From positions 20,001 through 84,000 of the forward strand of contig CAXHUQ010000746.1 in assembly GCA_964020085.1 (NCBI GenBank): a DNA stretch of 64,000 nt, written 5' to 3'. Position numbers and translations under genes: made by a program. The stretch comes from Micromussa lordhowensis. Its lineage: Eukaryota > Cnidaria > Anthozoa > Scleractinia > Lobophylliidae. Below are positions 9,501 to 20,390 of the stretch, piece by piece. Under the pieces are notes generated by a model. It was given only the letters and a program-made list of their open reading frames with translations, did not search any database and was not told the origin of the DNA. The first letter of the stretch is position 1, and each line of letters opens with the position of its first letter.

Positions 9501-12500
9501 TGTTTTTGGATTTAACCAAGGCTTTCGACACCGTGGACCATCGGATTTTGTTACGAAAGCTTTCCAAAATTGGTTTATGCGAGAACTCGCTTCAGTGGTT
9601 CCGCTCTTACATTACTGACAGGAAACAGCGTACATGTTGTGGGAATGAGTTGTCTGATGAATTGCCAGTTACCCATGGGGTCCCTCAGGGAAGTATTCTG
9701 GGTCCTCTGCTATTTGTCATCTACATTAACGATTTGCCAAGCGTTCTAGATGCCTGTCAAGCATCACTTTATGCAGATGACACGGTGATCTACTGCTATG
9801 GGTCTTCCTCTCAGGAGCTGACTGAAAAGCTCAACCAAGACCTCCTGGCTGTGGCGAAATGGCTAAATGAACACAAGTTAACACTGAATCTGGAGAAAAC
9901 CAAATGCATGCTTATAGGCAGTAACAAGAAGTTACAGAGGAAAATAGCTCTAACCGTTTCAATTTTTGATCATTGTATAAACAATGTTACTTGTTTTAAA
10001 TATCTTGTAATCTTAATATCGTCTGATTTTTCGTGGACAAATCATGTTGAATACATGGCAGGGAAAGTTAATCAAAGGCTTGGCCTACTTAGACGCATTA
10101 AGCATTTGTTACCGTTTAAAGCGCGTATCCTTTTTTATAAAAGCCTTGTTATGCCCTTATTCGAGTATGCTGATTTAGTTTGGGGAGACAAACATAATGT
10201 AACTTTAATGTCTAGTTTGCAAGTGCTTCAAAATAAGGCGGCTAAAATAATATTAGATCGACCACTGTATTCTTCTGCGTCTGATGCGTTAACTACACTG
10301 AAGTGGTTAACACTAGAAAAAAGGCGCTTCCAGCGCCGATGCGTACATGTATATAAATGTCTTTATGGTCTCACGCATCACAAATTAACATTAGTCACTC
10401 AGCAAGAACAGCATAGTTACAACACAAGAAATAAAGCAAACCTCAAAATTCCATCCGTTAAAAGAAACTGGGGTAAACAAAGAACTGGCTATCATGCTGT
10501 AAATGATTTTAACTCGCTGGACAAAACTATACGAGCCTCTGATAATGTAAATATTTTGAAGCGTCAGATTTTTAATTCATTGATTTAAGTTTTGTATTAC
10601 ACATAAGATACATTAGTTTTTAGTAGCATCTTTTAGCATTTTTATTCATTGTAAAGTTTTAATTTTTAATTTTCGAGGTCCTTTTTGTAAACCACTTTTT
10701 AGTGAAAAAGTTTCCTCATTAAAGATTGTTATTATTATATTATTACCTAGAAAAAACAGCGCAACTGGGCTATGCAGGGTGGGTTAGAAATGTTGTTGAT
10801 TTGACTTGATTCAATCGAATCGATACGACTCGTCTTCCATAATGTCGATTCGACATGCTGGAAGTCAATTTGCAAATATAGCGTAACTGGGCTATGCAGG
10901 GTGGGCTGAAAATGTTGTTGATTCGACACGATTCGATCGAATCGACACGATTCATCTGCATTGATGTTGATTCGACATGGCGGAAGTCAATTTGCGCGAG
11001 ACTTAAAAAAATATAATGCAACTGGGCTATACAGAGTGGGTTGAAAATGTTGTCGATTCGACATGATTTGATCGAATCAACACAACTCGTTTTCCGTTAT
11101 GTTGATTCAACATGCCAGAAGTCGATTTGCACGAGACTTACATCGAATCGACTTCTCACGAATTGAGTCAAATCGTCAAGAACCTAAGACGAATCGACTC
11201 AAGTTTGTTGTCACGTTTTAAGAACGAGAAAGGTTCATGCATTATTATTTCACGGGTCTTGACTTCCGGTGGTGCGGATCAACTTCTTACAAATCAAGTC
11301 GAATCGTCAAGTACCTCAGACGAATCGACTCAGTTTGGGTGTATTGGACATGGATGGTTGCAGGTGAGTGATTGACCTTCTACTGGGCTTGCTTCCAGTT
11401 CAAAAATTTCAGAGAAAGCATTTTTTGAGATGGGCAATTTTTACCATGGAGTAGCTAAGTGTAGTTGCAGGAAATTTTGCTGCGAGATTTTCACTCAAAT
11501 TTCTAAGCAATTTAAGAACTTGAGACAATTTTGGTCAGAGGCGATAACATCAGAAATGGAACAAAGACCAACGCTTGTCACAGCCAGTTATGGCACGCAC
11601 AAAAGTCAAAGGGTTAACATGATCACCCATATTTACCATGAAGTGCTCTTGCAGTGGCCACCCAGTTCATATCAGGAGATTTTAATGACCCATGTGTTCG
11701 TTTTCCAAGAACATAACAGTACTGAACCAGTCTGGTCAGACACAAGCCCCCAACCTCACTATCCAAAGTCCAACACCAAGGAGGGGACTTCCATGTGAAA
11801 AGGTCGGCATGCTCATCAGAAAACTTGAATTAAACTCCTAAAGGAGACCAATCTGGTCGTGCTTCAAGATTGATCGGGATCAATCATATCACTTTAAAAT
11901 TATAGTGAAATTTCATCCTGAATACCCTTAGTGAGATCAATATCTGTGATTCACACCACTTATTGAGATAATGAGCATACCCAACCCACAAGGGACGTAC
12001 CCCGCAAGGTCCAATACATTCATCATTAAGGCACAAAGCTCACCCACCAAGTCTGCATACAAGCCAAGTGGCCAATCAGGCCTGGATCTGTAGTATGAAG
12101 TGACTAGGAGTATTTGTACTCCCCCACGTAGATGAGATGCTAGTCCATTGCAGGGTTACCCCCCTCCCCCCAAGCATTAAATTTGCCAGTACCCATTAAA
12201 GGTCAAGTTACCTTGTTCAGGTTGTTCTGTGTGTCGTGTGTATATCCTAGTAAGTGACAGAGACCATGTGTTATTATGACCTGGAGATGAATAAAAAAAT
12301 AAATCACAAACTTAAACAGTTCTTCGACCGGGCTTTGAGGCTTTAGGATCGAGGATCAAGTTAACTTGTTCAAAGCTTCAAGTGACTGTAACTTGTCACT
12401 GCTAAGTAATGTATATCATTACATGGTGTAATAAAGTTCTTGCAAGAGTCTAGCATTCTTAATCATGAAGTCACTGTGAATGACTTACTGGTAAATAATC

Positions 12501-13242
12501 ATCCAAATGTTTCCCATCAGCTTCACAGTCTTTTGCAATTTGTGGAGTTCCAAGAACGATATCGCCCAATGTATAATCATCTTCCAGCCGTGGTAAAGGT
12601 GGAAGAACACCAGGGACCAGATTCTGTTATACAGACAAAAACCGAAGAAATGTTGAAATGTGCAGTTCCAGAGAATATCCAATACTCACACCCAGGAAGG
12701 TCATTGGAAATTTTGACGCAGAAAATGTACCCAGTTTTCTGGAGATCGGCAGCAACTCATGTGATCATGGGAAAATCTATGGAGGGCAGATTCCATCAGC
12801 ATAGTTTTCTTTTGTTGGCACCTTTGAAGTTTTCATCTGAGAGGTTCAAAATTTCATCGGCTCCTTTGAAAAGATTGTCCGACAGGCCAGGGAATTTCCT
12901 CCATGGTGGGGGGTGAGGAGGTTGCAGATAAAAAATTGTCAACTTAAATTAAGCTGGTATGCTCAACATTTAAACTCAACATTCTTCAGCTTCAAACTAC
13001 AGTTTGCAAACGTGATAAATTTTTCCACTTACCTCAAATTGCGGAAATGCAAGAATATCAGTTACAACATTCCTTCTCCGGTAGCGCAGATTGAGGCTCT
13101 TTATGAAACCTTTCCCAACAAACATGAGGTTCACATCAAAATGGCTGATTCTTAGGATTTCCATGAGAGTATTGCAGTTCGATAAAATGACAGGAAGATT
13201 TAAAGCAGTGCGTTTTTGAATGCTTCTAATCCAGACCACCAT
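6564..13242 (-). CDS. YBEY: YBEY-type endoribonuclease (rRNA maturation factor); catalytic exon not found
   Basis: UPF0054/YbeY family, a metal-dependent RNase acting on organellar/bacterial-type small-subunit rRNA; animal members are mitochondrial. Exons seen: 13033-13242 (start ATG at 13242; SHFDVNLMFVGKGFI, then RYRRRNVVTDILAFPQFE), 12489-12623 (PPLPRLEDDYTLGDIVLGTP, the family's LGDI strand), 7098-7195 (MRKKEIEVLTEFNRITGY) and 6564-6654 (acidic tail ending DDLREE-stop). Phases fit within each neighbouring pair. The exon expected to carry the zinc-binding HxxxHxxxxxH helix should lie between 7196 and 12488, but I could not find it. That interval is largely filled by the 7525-11356 transposon. 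The gene is head to head with the ACL4-like gene. It may be intact with a missed exon, or broken. Confidence 0.75.
7675..10745 (+). mobile_element. L2/CR1-like LINE with reverse transcriptase, split by a second LINE
   Basis: Non-LTR retrotransposon, 5'-truncated. The first part (7675-8010) begins in the region just before the reverse transcriptase (LNSFFASIGKRLADK, then LEESFVLQQLASLKTNKAIG). The second part (9284-10588) resumes at SNYRPISILPTLSKILEKAV and continues through GAVFLDLTKAFDTVDH, HGVPQGSILGPLLFVIYIND and the catalytic ASLYADDTVIY, then the thumb and C-terminal domain, ending at 10588. A short 3' UTR ends in ATT/TTA repeats near 10740, as in L2/CR1 elements. The gap is an antisense LINE. 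The element lies inside the copy-1 TIR transposon, so it is younger than that element. Confidence 0.88.
8011..9283 (-). mobile_element. Nested 5'-truncated LINE (reverse transcriptase, antisense)
   Basis: A minus-strand open frame (8158-9270, 370 aa) begins inside a reverse transcriptase: ELYAWLESYLSYRKQ, CGVPQGSVLGPTLFTLFTND, and the catalytic TFMYADDTTVF. The C-terminal domain follows (KSRFLPSHVCESFYVKVIQP, LERQHCRAARIIFGF), then a stop. It interrupts the plus-strand LINE, whose halves meet at both sides. AATACAT (8004-8010) and AATGCAT (9284-9290) are a plausible 7-bp target duplication with one change. The 3' tail on the minus strand has AATAAA-type signals near 8020. A long intact frame despite 5' truncation suggests a recent insertion. 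Confidence 0.85.
10758..11160. repeat. Subterminal tandem array of TIR transposon copy 1
   Basis: Three units of about 122-136 bp start at 10758, 10881 and 11016. Each contains GCAACTGGGCTATGCAG, AAAATGTTGTTGATTCGACA and GAAGTCAATTTGC. The cores are palindromic (GATTCGATCGAATC). The same layout, with GAGTCG replacing GATTCG, occurs in the array at 39108-39440. Confidence 0.8.
12050..12200 (-). mobile_element. SINE 3' part (copy C, reverse)
   Basis: Read on the minus strand this matches the tail of the SINE at 49846-50142: AATGCTTGGGGG, GTAACCCTGCAATGGACTAG, AATACTCCTAGT, and a final CCACTTGGCTTGTATGCAGA. The 5' tRNA-like head is absent, so the copy is truncated. It lies in the YBEY intron. 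Confidence 0.7.
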
Positions 13243-13580
13243 GCTGGTGTGTAAAAGTTTTCAGTAAGCCTCTTGTCACTGCGTGTAAGTGACAGTAAGC
13301 GTCACATTAGATCCTGTCATAGTTGCGTCTGCATTCGCCTGCAGTTTCTTTGTCCAGTCTAATCCAGTCTAATCCATAGTAGTTATGTTGCTTATATAAA
13401 GGTACGAATCTTGATAATACTATGACCCCGCAAAAACGTTTTATCATAAAAGGTTAAAGGGCTCGAAATATATAGAGAGGACGCATAGTGTTGCATATAT
13501 GATGTGATTTCCTGGCGTTGTCCCAACAACCCAGTCAGCGGTTTTCCGCATAAGTGTTAGCAGAAGTGTAGGAAAAGAAT
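13243..13580. promoter_or_regulatory. Shared upstream region of YBEY (-) and ACL4-like (+)
   Basis: The two start codons face away from each other, 338 bp apart, so this stretch must contain both promoters and 5' UTRs. I see a duplicated GTCTAATCCA near 13355-13375 but no clear TATA box. A bidirectional promoter is inferred from spacing alone. Confidence 0.5.
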
Positions 13581-16500
13581 ATGGGGAAAGAACGGAAGAA
13601 AAAAGCGAAGAAAAACTCGGCAACAGCTAAAAAGAAAAGTATATTTTATGTCTATAATTAAGACTTAATTCTCGTGGTCTACACATACCGGTTGAATTGA
13701 TTAAGACATTTGAAATGAGTGTAATACGCCATCTGTTTACAAATTATGCAGTTACCACGTGTAACGAGAAACTTTATCACGTTACGTTCTTAAATTGTGA
13801 CGAAGTTTTAATCTACTTGACTTGTTAATTGAGTTCGTGTCGTTATTTAAGTCAGTGAAAAATATCTGAACCTGGAGACTTGACAGCACGCATGTTTGGG
13901 ACCAGGCTGTTTATTGAGTGTACAATACAAATCTAAGTTTGCTTGTTGCTAGCTAAGGCCCTGTAAAAAAGGTAATCTGAACATAGTGGAGTCTCCTCCA
14001 CTAACTATGATCTGAACAATGCCTTGCAGTCATGAAGCCAGATGCATTTGAAACCAACCCTGAGAAGGCACAGAGCAGAATAGAACACTGCCTTTTGTAT
14101 AAAGTTTGACAATCATACCAGGTGTCATTCAGAGTTTTGCCCTTCACCAACAATCACATATTAATTAGCATTGTAAAAAAATGTTATCTTTAAACAGGAC
14201 TTTCCTCTGAACCAAATGACAAAGCTGTAGCAGACGTAAATCAATCTGAAAATGATTGTGAAACTGTCGACACAGCAAAGAAAAATACCAAAGGGAAGAC
14301 CAAGTACAACATTGCGGATTTGCTAAAACAGGTTTGAATTGTACATAAAGCAATTTACTACAATTAGCAGTTGAGCAAGGTGTAACAGATCTAGATCTTA
14401 CTTTTGTGACGACGGTTTGGCCTTAAAATTATGATGTTGCCACCGGCAACTTTCCTCCTTTCCAGCGGTAACAATATCATCGCCTACAATTTCACGTGCT
14501 TTTCTGCTGATGGCCTTAAAGGCTGACAAGTTGCTACTGGAAACAGAGCCAGTTGCCCATGACAACAACGCAACAGGCCACGCTCGATATATCAATATTC
14601 TAACATGCCCGAGGCTTTCATGTCAAATTTGTAAATTTTTAAAGTTTCTTTTGTCTCACAATTCCCAAAAGAGACTTGGATACAAAGAAAACAACACCAA
14701 ATATAGAAGTTTGTCCTGAAAGCCTTGGAGCCATGTTAGAATATTGATATATCGAACGTGGTTTATTTGAACATTAAAACCTGGTTGCCAAACTTCCATC
14801 ATGCCTTACTTGACTGAGAATCCCAGTAAGACTTCCACAAGATGTAAGACTTTCATTTTCAAGTATTGGACTGTTATAAATGACACAAATTAAAATAAAC
14901 CTAAAAAAAACACGGATCACTGTTTTTCAACTTTACCCGAATGCAATCTGTTTTAATCTTCTCCAGTTTCTCCCATACATTACATGTACAATGTAATTTA
15001 ATGTCAGTGTAATAATAATGTTTCTTTTCCTTTTTATTTCCACTAATTTATTTTTATGATAGGTAGATGAGTGTTTGGATAATTTCAATTTTGAACTGGC
15101 CATAAAGTTCTGTGAAAGAGCACTAGATATGGAGTCTGAAAATGTGGAAGTACTGGAAATGGCTGGAGCAGTATTCCTTGAAACAGGAGATGTAGACAAA
15201 GCAAAGTCAGTATCCTTTTAGTTTTAACACACAGATTTTGTGTATTTGTTGTCACTGTTTCTCTTTTGTTTCTATCAAAAAATTATTACTAACAAGTTAA
15301 GCTCTTTAACTCAGTCTTTCAGTGCAGGCCAAGCTTCAAACACATTTATCTTTCCTTTTGGGCACATTGCAAACGCAACTGTGATAATTCGTTTTACTTC
15401 AGAAAATTCCAGAAAATATCCATGCCTACCCCAACGAGGGTTATTGGGTATTCTGATGGAGAGAGAAGTTTGAAAAGCCAAATTTATGAAAGGAAAGTAC
15501 AAAGCTAAACTGGGAGCTCTAGGGGGAGTGGCAGGGGGAAGTGATGATGATAATGAAACTTTATCGAACACCTCCCTGAGGGGCTTTTTGGTGACCAATA
15601 CCAAGCTTTTCATGGGAGGTACAAATATTTATTGAAACTGGTAACCCTCAAAATAACTCCAATATCAGCTGTAGTACAAAAGAAGGTATGGGTACTTCTA
15701 CTTGATACAGTGCTGTCTACCATTCAATGCTTTTCCCCTCCCCCTCCCCCCCCCCTTCCCAATTTACTGGTGTGTTAACCTGGCTAGTAACTTTCTAGTT
15801 CCCGTTGAGGAATTTGGATGTAGATTGTCACTATAACTGCATTATTGCAACATCAGTTTTTTTTCTTTAACTACTTAGTGCTTTGAAAATGCTGTTAGAT
15901 TATCTCCAGATGAAGGTTATTCAAAGTACATGAACCTTGGTCAGTTGTTGGATGGCCAAGAGGCAGTGACAGCCTTCAACAAAGGAATTCAGTTGATGAT
16001 TGCCAGTGGAGAAAATGAAACATTTCAGGTATGTCTTTCTTGCCATAGTCAAGGTCTTGCAATGTATATGTTATGGTTCAATTTTAGTTTTGGTTTAATT
16101 TCTGTTAAACCAGTTTAAATTTTTCAAACTGGTTCATATTTTTCAAACTGGGTTGAAATTTTCAAACCAGTTTAATTTTCAATTTTGAGCAGAATGTGAG
16201 CATGTGTCTTAATAATTTGGGTTAAGCACTCAAGTTAGTGATTAGGCCTAAGCACTTATCTAGAATGGTTAGCTTTGATGTTAGGCTGGGAACTTTACAT
16301 ACATGTATGAGTTAGTGGTTTGGGTTGAGCTCTCAGGTTAGTGATTAGGCCTAAGCTCTTATTTGGAATTGATTAGCTTCTTAGTAATAAAGACAAAGTT
16401 CATGTATGAATAAATTAAAATGTATATGTATTTATGAATAAATTAAAATTTATATGAGAGGGGCTTGGGGTGATGAACTGATAATTAAAACAAGTATGAG

Positions 16501-19500
16501 AGCTCTTGCATCCATTGCTTTCATGGTCAAGTGGTAATGACAGTGGAAAGCAGATCCAGAGGTCGGCGGTTCAAATCCCGGTGAGTACGAGATAAAAAGA
16601 AAAAAAAGTGAAACCTACTGTTAATTAGTATTCAAGCTTAATGGGGATTTGGGGGAAGGGGTAGAATAGATGGGACAATAAATCAGGAGAAACTCAGCGA
16701 GAAAAGGAGAGAATAGGTTAGAGAATAGGTTAGAGGAATGTTAAGAGATATTTTCCCTTTTTATAGATAGTTGACAAAAAAAAACTGGTTTGAAAAATTC
16801 AACCCAGTTTGAAAAATATGAACCAGTTTGAAAAATATAAACTAGTTTGAAAAATTTAAACTGGTTTAAAAAAAAATTAAACCAGAAGTAAATTTAAACC
16901 ATAACATATACAAATAAGTTGCCAGGCCAGAGATGAGTGTTAGGCCCTGAGTGAACAAGTGAATTTAAATCATCTAGTGTAACAAACATTCCCTCCTTTA
17001 TTTCTGTCTTTGTTAAGGCAGCTGCAAACAATAGTTCATCTGCATCACCAACAGAAATCTCCACAGCTTACTGTTCACTGGCAGAAATGTATCTTACCGA
17101 TGAATGGTGAGTGCTAATGTCACATCTTTTGGTTGTTGACTATGTAGACATACGATATACACGTGTCATCTTACATTATGTACATATTATGTACACGTAA
17201 GAGTAAATACAAAATAGAACATTTGGTTGGATATTCTTGAGAGTCAGTGGCAAATTTGAACAAGATTAGAAATTAAGTTTAGTATCTTTACCTTTGTTTA
17301 GAAATGTAGATTTTATATTATCAGGTTCACACATCAAGTGCAGCTCTTCAAATCAAATGCAGTGATATGTAGTTTTCGAGTTGCAGTTTTGTTAATACAT
17401 GTACCCCCAATACCAACGTCAGCTAATGATTATTTTTTTTTTACTTTACACTTTTCTTTACCTAGAATAATGATAAATTTAAATTACAGTGTGTTGTGAA
17501 TTGCTGTATGATTTGTGATAACTTTCCTTTCATATTTCACATTTTAGTTTTAAAGAGGAAGCTGACACAAAGTGCTATGAGTGCTGTCAGAAAGCAATTG
17601 AATATGATGCAACCAACCCTGAAGCATTTCAACTGATGGCCAGTTGTCTGCTCAGTCAGCAAAACATGGAAGAAGCAAGGAAGATGTTGGAAAAGAGTTT
17701 AGAGCTTTGGCAAGGGAAGGACGAAGAGCTTCCAGAGGTTTCTGCTGAATTTTCTGTAGCTTGAAATATTAAATTTCATTACCTAACTTGTTATACATTT
17801 CTTTTAATGGTAATTTTTTTAAAAGAGAGTTTTGTGGTACATCAAGAGATGATAGCTACTTGTACTAATAAAATGATGACTTTTTTATTCTCATTACCAG
17901 TCTGTTTTATGTATTGATATTCTAGAGGAGATAGCTGCTGTGAGACAGTTTCAAGCACCTTTAGTTACTGATTTGATCTTGATATATTCATTTCTTTGAA
18001 GGCTCCTGTGCCATCATATGAATCTAGAATCACCACTTCAAAATTGCTCATTGAATTGGAAAATTATGAGGTAATTAATTTGAAATCATTAGCCAATGCA
18101 TTAGTGATTGTTTTCTTGGTATTTCTAATGTTTATACCCATGGTAACACTGTTGCTTTATCCCTTGAACATTGGTATTCACCAGAAGTGGTCACAGCAGA
18201 CACTTGCCTAGGTACCAGTTGCCTAGTGATGGAATTCAGCAGGAGCAAACATGTTATCCTCAATCCAATTCTTCTCATGTTCACCTATCATTATTTCTTC
18301 TGTAGACTGCTGGTTCAGTACTGGAAGAGCTTATTGAAGAGAATGATGAATTTCCACAGGTAATTAAAAATAATACAGTTGAACATTTCTATAATATGTT
18401 CAACATCCTTGGGGACGGAGCAAAGTGGCCATTGTAGAGAGGTGGCCCTGATGGGAAGGTAGTCATGTAATGTGACACCTGTTTTTTTTTGGTGGGGATG
18501 CTAAATGCAGCATTTAAATACATAACACTTAATCAAAATATACCATGGAAATAGAAATCAAACAGAAACAGACACCAATGGTATGGACTAATTTTCATGA
18601 CCTTGCACAATTAAAAAGGAGTATATTGTATACACCATTTGTCCGTTGTTGAGAGGTTTTTTTGGCAGGTGGGAGGTGTTTAAGTGGCTGTTGCCATTGT
18701 GGAGAGGTGGCCATTGTAGAGAGGTTAAAATTAGAATGAATGTTTGCAACTTTTTCCGGTATAATAAAAAGTTGGGCGTTAGCTGTATTTCAGTTCTTAC
18801 TGAATTGCATAGCATGTCAAATGCTTGTTTTAGTCATGTGATTTTCAGTGGTCCTGGATGTATTACTGTGTTCTTAATGCTGTGTGTTTTGATTCGTTTC
18901 CATAAAATAGTGTGAGGTATAATCACTTTTGTTGCTCATCAACTTTGTAGGTGTGGTATCTACTTGGTTGGTTGAATCACATCACAAATCAGGACAAGTC
19001 AAGCATCAGAGCATGCCTGGAGCGAGCTCAGAAGGTAAGCAAGCTCTTCATGGTTGCCATTGTGTGCTATGTATCTTGTTTAACATTCGAAGGTTGCTAT
19101 CTATTAATGAAGCAGAATGAAGCCTGCAAGACTTCAGTGTCAGTGTGTAGGCCATATTGATGAAGCAGTTAGTATAGCAGAGTGTTTTCACGTGACGTCA
19201 CGGCAGCCATTTTTGGTGCCCAAAATCAATCTTGTGGGAGTTAAGCTCTTTTCTTATGCAAACACTTAATTTTGTTCCAATATAAATACCAACGTCTTTC
19301 CTAGGGTCTCATCTTTCCGCCGTGGGAACAAAGTTGAAAATTTGCATGGCTGCTGGCCGCTTGAGTGAAATTCCTAGCAGGGAGAGCCACGTGTTTTTTC
19401 ACTCGAATGCGGTACAATAATAAACGTAATTTTTGGTTTGAGTTAAATTACACTGTTCATGCATCTGATTACATTACGTTTCGTGTATTTTATGAATTTT

Positions 19501-19673
19501 GACAGCTGTTTGCACAATTTGGATGTGAGGACCAGCCCATGATGGATCACGTGACTGAACTGCTGGTCAGTTTGCCTGAAGACACACACGAAAACGAAAA
19601 CGAAGAAAATGGTGACCTGGATGAGAATTCTGAGCCTGGAGACAGTGACGAAGAAGAAATGGATACACAATAA
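13581..19673 (+). CDS. ACL4: TPR protein resembling RPL4 assembly chaperone ACL4
   Basis: Ten exons give 380 aa with consistent phase: 13581-13638, 14198-14331, 15063-15209, 15879-16028, 17018-17106, 17548-17737, 18002-18070, 18306-18359, 18951-19034 and 19506-19673. The start gives a Lys-rich MGKERKKKAKKNSATAKKK, likely nuclear/nucleolar. TPR helices follow: DECLDNFNFELAIKFCERAL, SCFENAVRLSPDEGYSKYM, CYECCQKAIEYDATNPEAF and VWYLLGWLNHI, with an acidic C-terminus (ENENEENGDLDENSEPGDSD). A TPR core between a basic start and an acidic tail matches the ACL4 family, which shields ribosomal protein L4 during import. One donor (15209, TCA|GTATCC) is weak. The last exon is duplicated downstream. The ACL4 call rests on domain order and memory of the family. 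Confidence 0.8.
14368..14817. mobile_element. MITE, CAGTTGAG family (copy A), interrupted by a second MITE
   Basis: The ends are CAGTTGAGCAAGG on the left and CCTTACTTGACTG on the right, a diverged inverted repeat. The interior matches copy B (34839-35082): TTATGATGTTG, GGCAACTTTCCTCCTTTCC, ATATCATCGCC, CAAGTTGCTACTGGAAAC and AGCCAGTTGCCC. It lies in intron 2 of the ACL4-like gene. It is about 200 bp longer than copy B because of the nested element at 14585-14754. Confidence 0.75.
14585..14754. mobile_element. 170-bp MITE with perfect 23-bp inverted repeats, nested in another MITE
   Basis: Both ends read CGATATATCAATATTCTAAC plus ATG on opposite strands, identical over 23 bp. The interior has no coding potential. 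Copy B of the host MITE lacks this block at the equivalent place, so the insertion came after that family spread. Confidence 0.8.
16206..16380 (+). repeat. Two-copy repeat with GTTAGTGATTAGGCCTAAGC
   Basis: AGTTAGTGATTAGGCCTAAGC recurs about 105 bp apart (near 16230 and 16337), each preceded by GCACTCA or GCTCTCA and followed by ACTTAT or TCTTAT. It lies inside the 16064-16911 element. Confidence 0.65.
16522..16590 (+). mobile_element. tRNA-like SINE head
   Basis: An A-box-like TGGTCAAGTGGTAATGA is followed 30 bp later by a B box, GGTTCAAATCC, and then an A-rich stretch. The acceptor stem is not convincing, so this is a SINE-type Pol III promoter relic and not a tRNA gene. Confidence 0.45.
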
Positions 19674-20390
19674 GAAAAAATCGCAGTTCGCTGCACGGAC
19701 TCCAGAAGAACTTTCCAAAATAGAATACGTGAATTTTATCGTGACAGAATGATTATAATTCTCAAAAAGAAATGGCTACACAATGCTTACCTGTTATAAG
19801 AACTCCTGAAGAGCTATCAAAAGTTTACACTTTGAAATTTTATAATGACTTAATTTTACTCCAATCATGGAGTGAAATTCCTAGCAGGGAGAGCCACGTG
19901 TTTTTTCACTCGAATGCGGTACAATAATAAACGTAATTTTTGGTTTGAGTTATATTACACTGTTCATGCATCTGATTACATTACGTTTCGTGTATTTTAT
20001 GAATTTTGACAGCTGTTTGCACAATTTGGATGTGAGGGTCGATGTGAGGACCAACCCATGATGGATCACGTGACTGAACTGCTGGTCAGTTTGCCTGAAG
20101 ACACACACGAAAACGAAGACGAAGAAAATGGTGACCTGGATGAGAATTCTGAGCCTGGAGACAGTGACGAAGAAGAAATGGATACACAATAAGAAAAAAT
20201 CGCAGTTCGCTGCACGGACTCCAGAAGAACTTTCCAAAATAGAATACGTGAATTTTATCGTGACAGAATGATTATAATTCTCAAAAAGAAATGGCTACAC
20301 AATGCTTACCTGTTATAAGAACTCCTGAAGAGCTATCAAAAGTTTACACTTTGAAATTTTATAATGACTTAATTTTACTCCAATCATGGA
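19363..20390 (+). repeat. Tandem duplication containing the ACL4-like last exon
   Basis: Two direct copies start at GAGTGAAATTCCTAGCAG (19363 and 19870), 507 bp apart. Each holds the intron end, the acceptor, the last exon and about 180 bp of 3' flank. The copies are nearly identical. Copy 2 has an in-frame 12-bp addition (GTCGATGTGAGG) and a few substitutions. Confidence 0.9.
20013..20192 (+). CDS. Duplicate last exon of the ACL4-like gene
   Basis: This is the second copy of the terminal exon, with its own acceptor (TTTTGACAG) and TAA. It encodes the same acidic tail with four extra residues (GRCE) and an N-to-D change. It would be used only if splicing skipped the upstream copy, which has its own stop. 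It is either an alternative terminal exon or a functionless duplicate. Confidence 0.6.
   Translation: MFAQFGCEGRCEDQPMMDHVTELLVSLPEDTHENEDEENGDLDENSEPGDSDEEEMDTQ

Larger units (their letters stand above)
7525..11356. mobile_element. TIR transposon, TGTCCAATACACCC family, copy 1 (MULE-like by target duplication)
   Basis: The ends are TGTCCAATACACCCAA at 7530 and its exact complement ending at 11350. Outside the inverted repeat lie AGGAT on the left and TGGATG on the right. Candidate 9-bp target duplications are 7516-7524 and 11357-11365 (GTTGCAG shared, 7 of 9). The element's own sequence is short: GAATCGA/TCGATTCGA-rich subterminal repeats at 7545-7670 and 10758-11340. The middle is a later LINE insertion. 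It sits in a YBEY intron. No transposase is encoded here, so it is non-autonomous. A 9-bp duplication would suit Mutator-like elements; that assignment is inference. Confidence 0.75.
16064..16911. mobile_element. 850-bp element with long repeat-rich inverted ends
   Basis: Outer ends are GTATATGTTATGGTT and its complement AACCATAACATATAC. Inside each end lies an array of TTTTTCAAACTGG-type units (left about 16105-16185, right about 16780-16890) in opposite orientation, so each arm is over 100 bp. No gene is carried. The middle contains a tRNA-like segment and a two-copy 100-bp repeat. It lies in intron 4 of the ACL4-like gene. The superfamily is unknown; the structure resembles foldback elements. 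Confidence 0.75.

Noticed and set aside
12440..12916. 158-codon plus-strand frame
   Set aside because: Its first half is the shadow of the YBEY exon 12489-12623 on the other strand.
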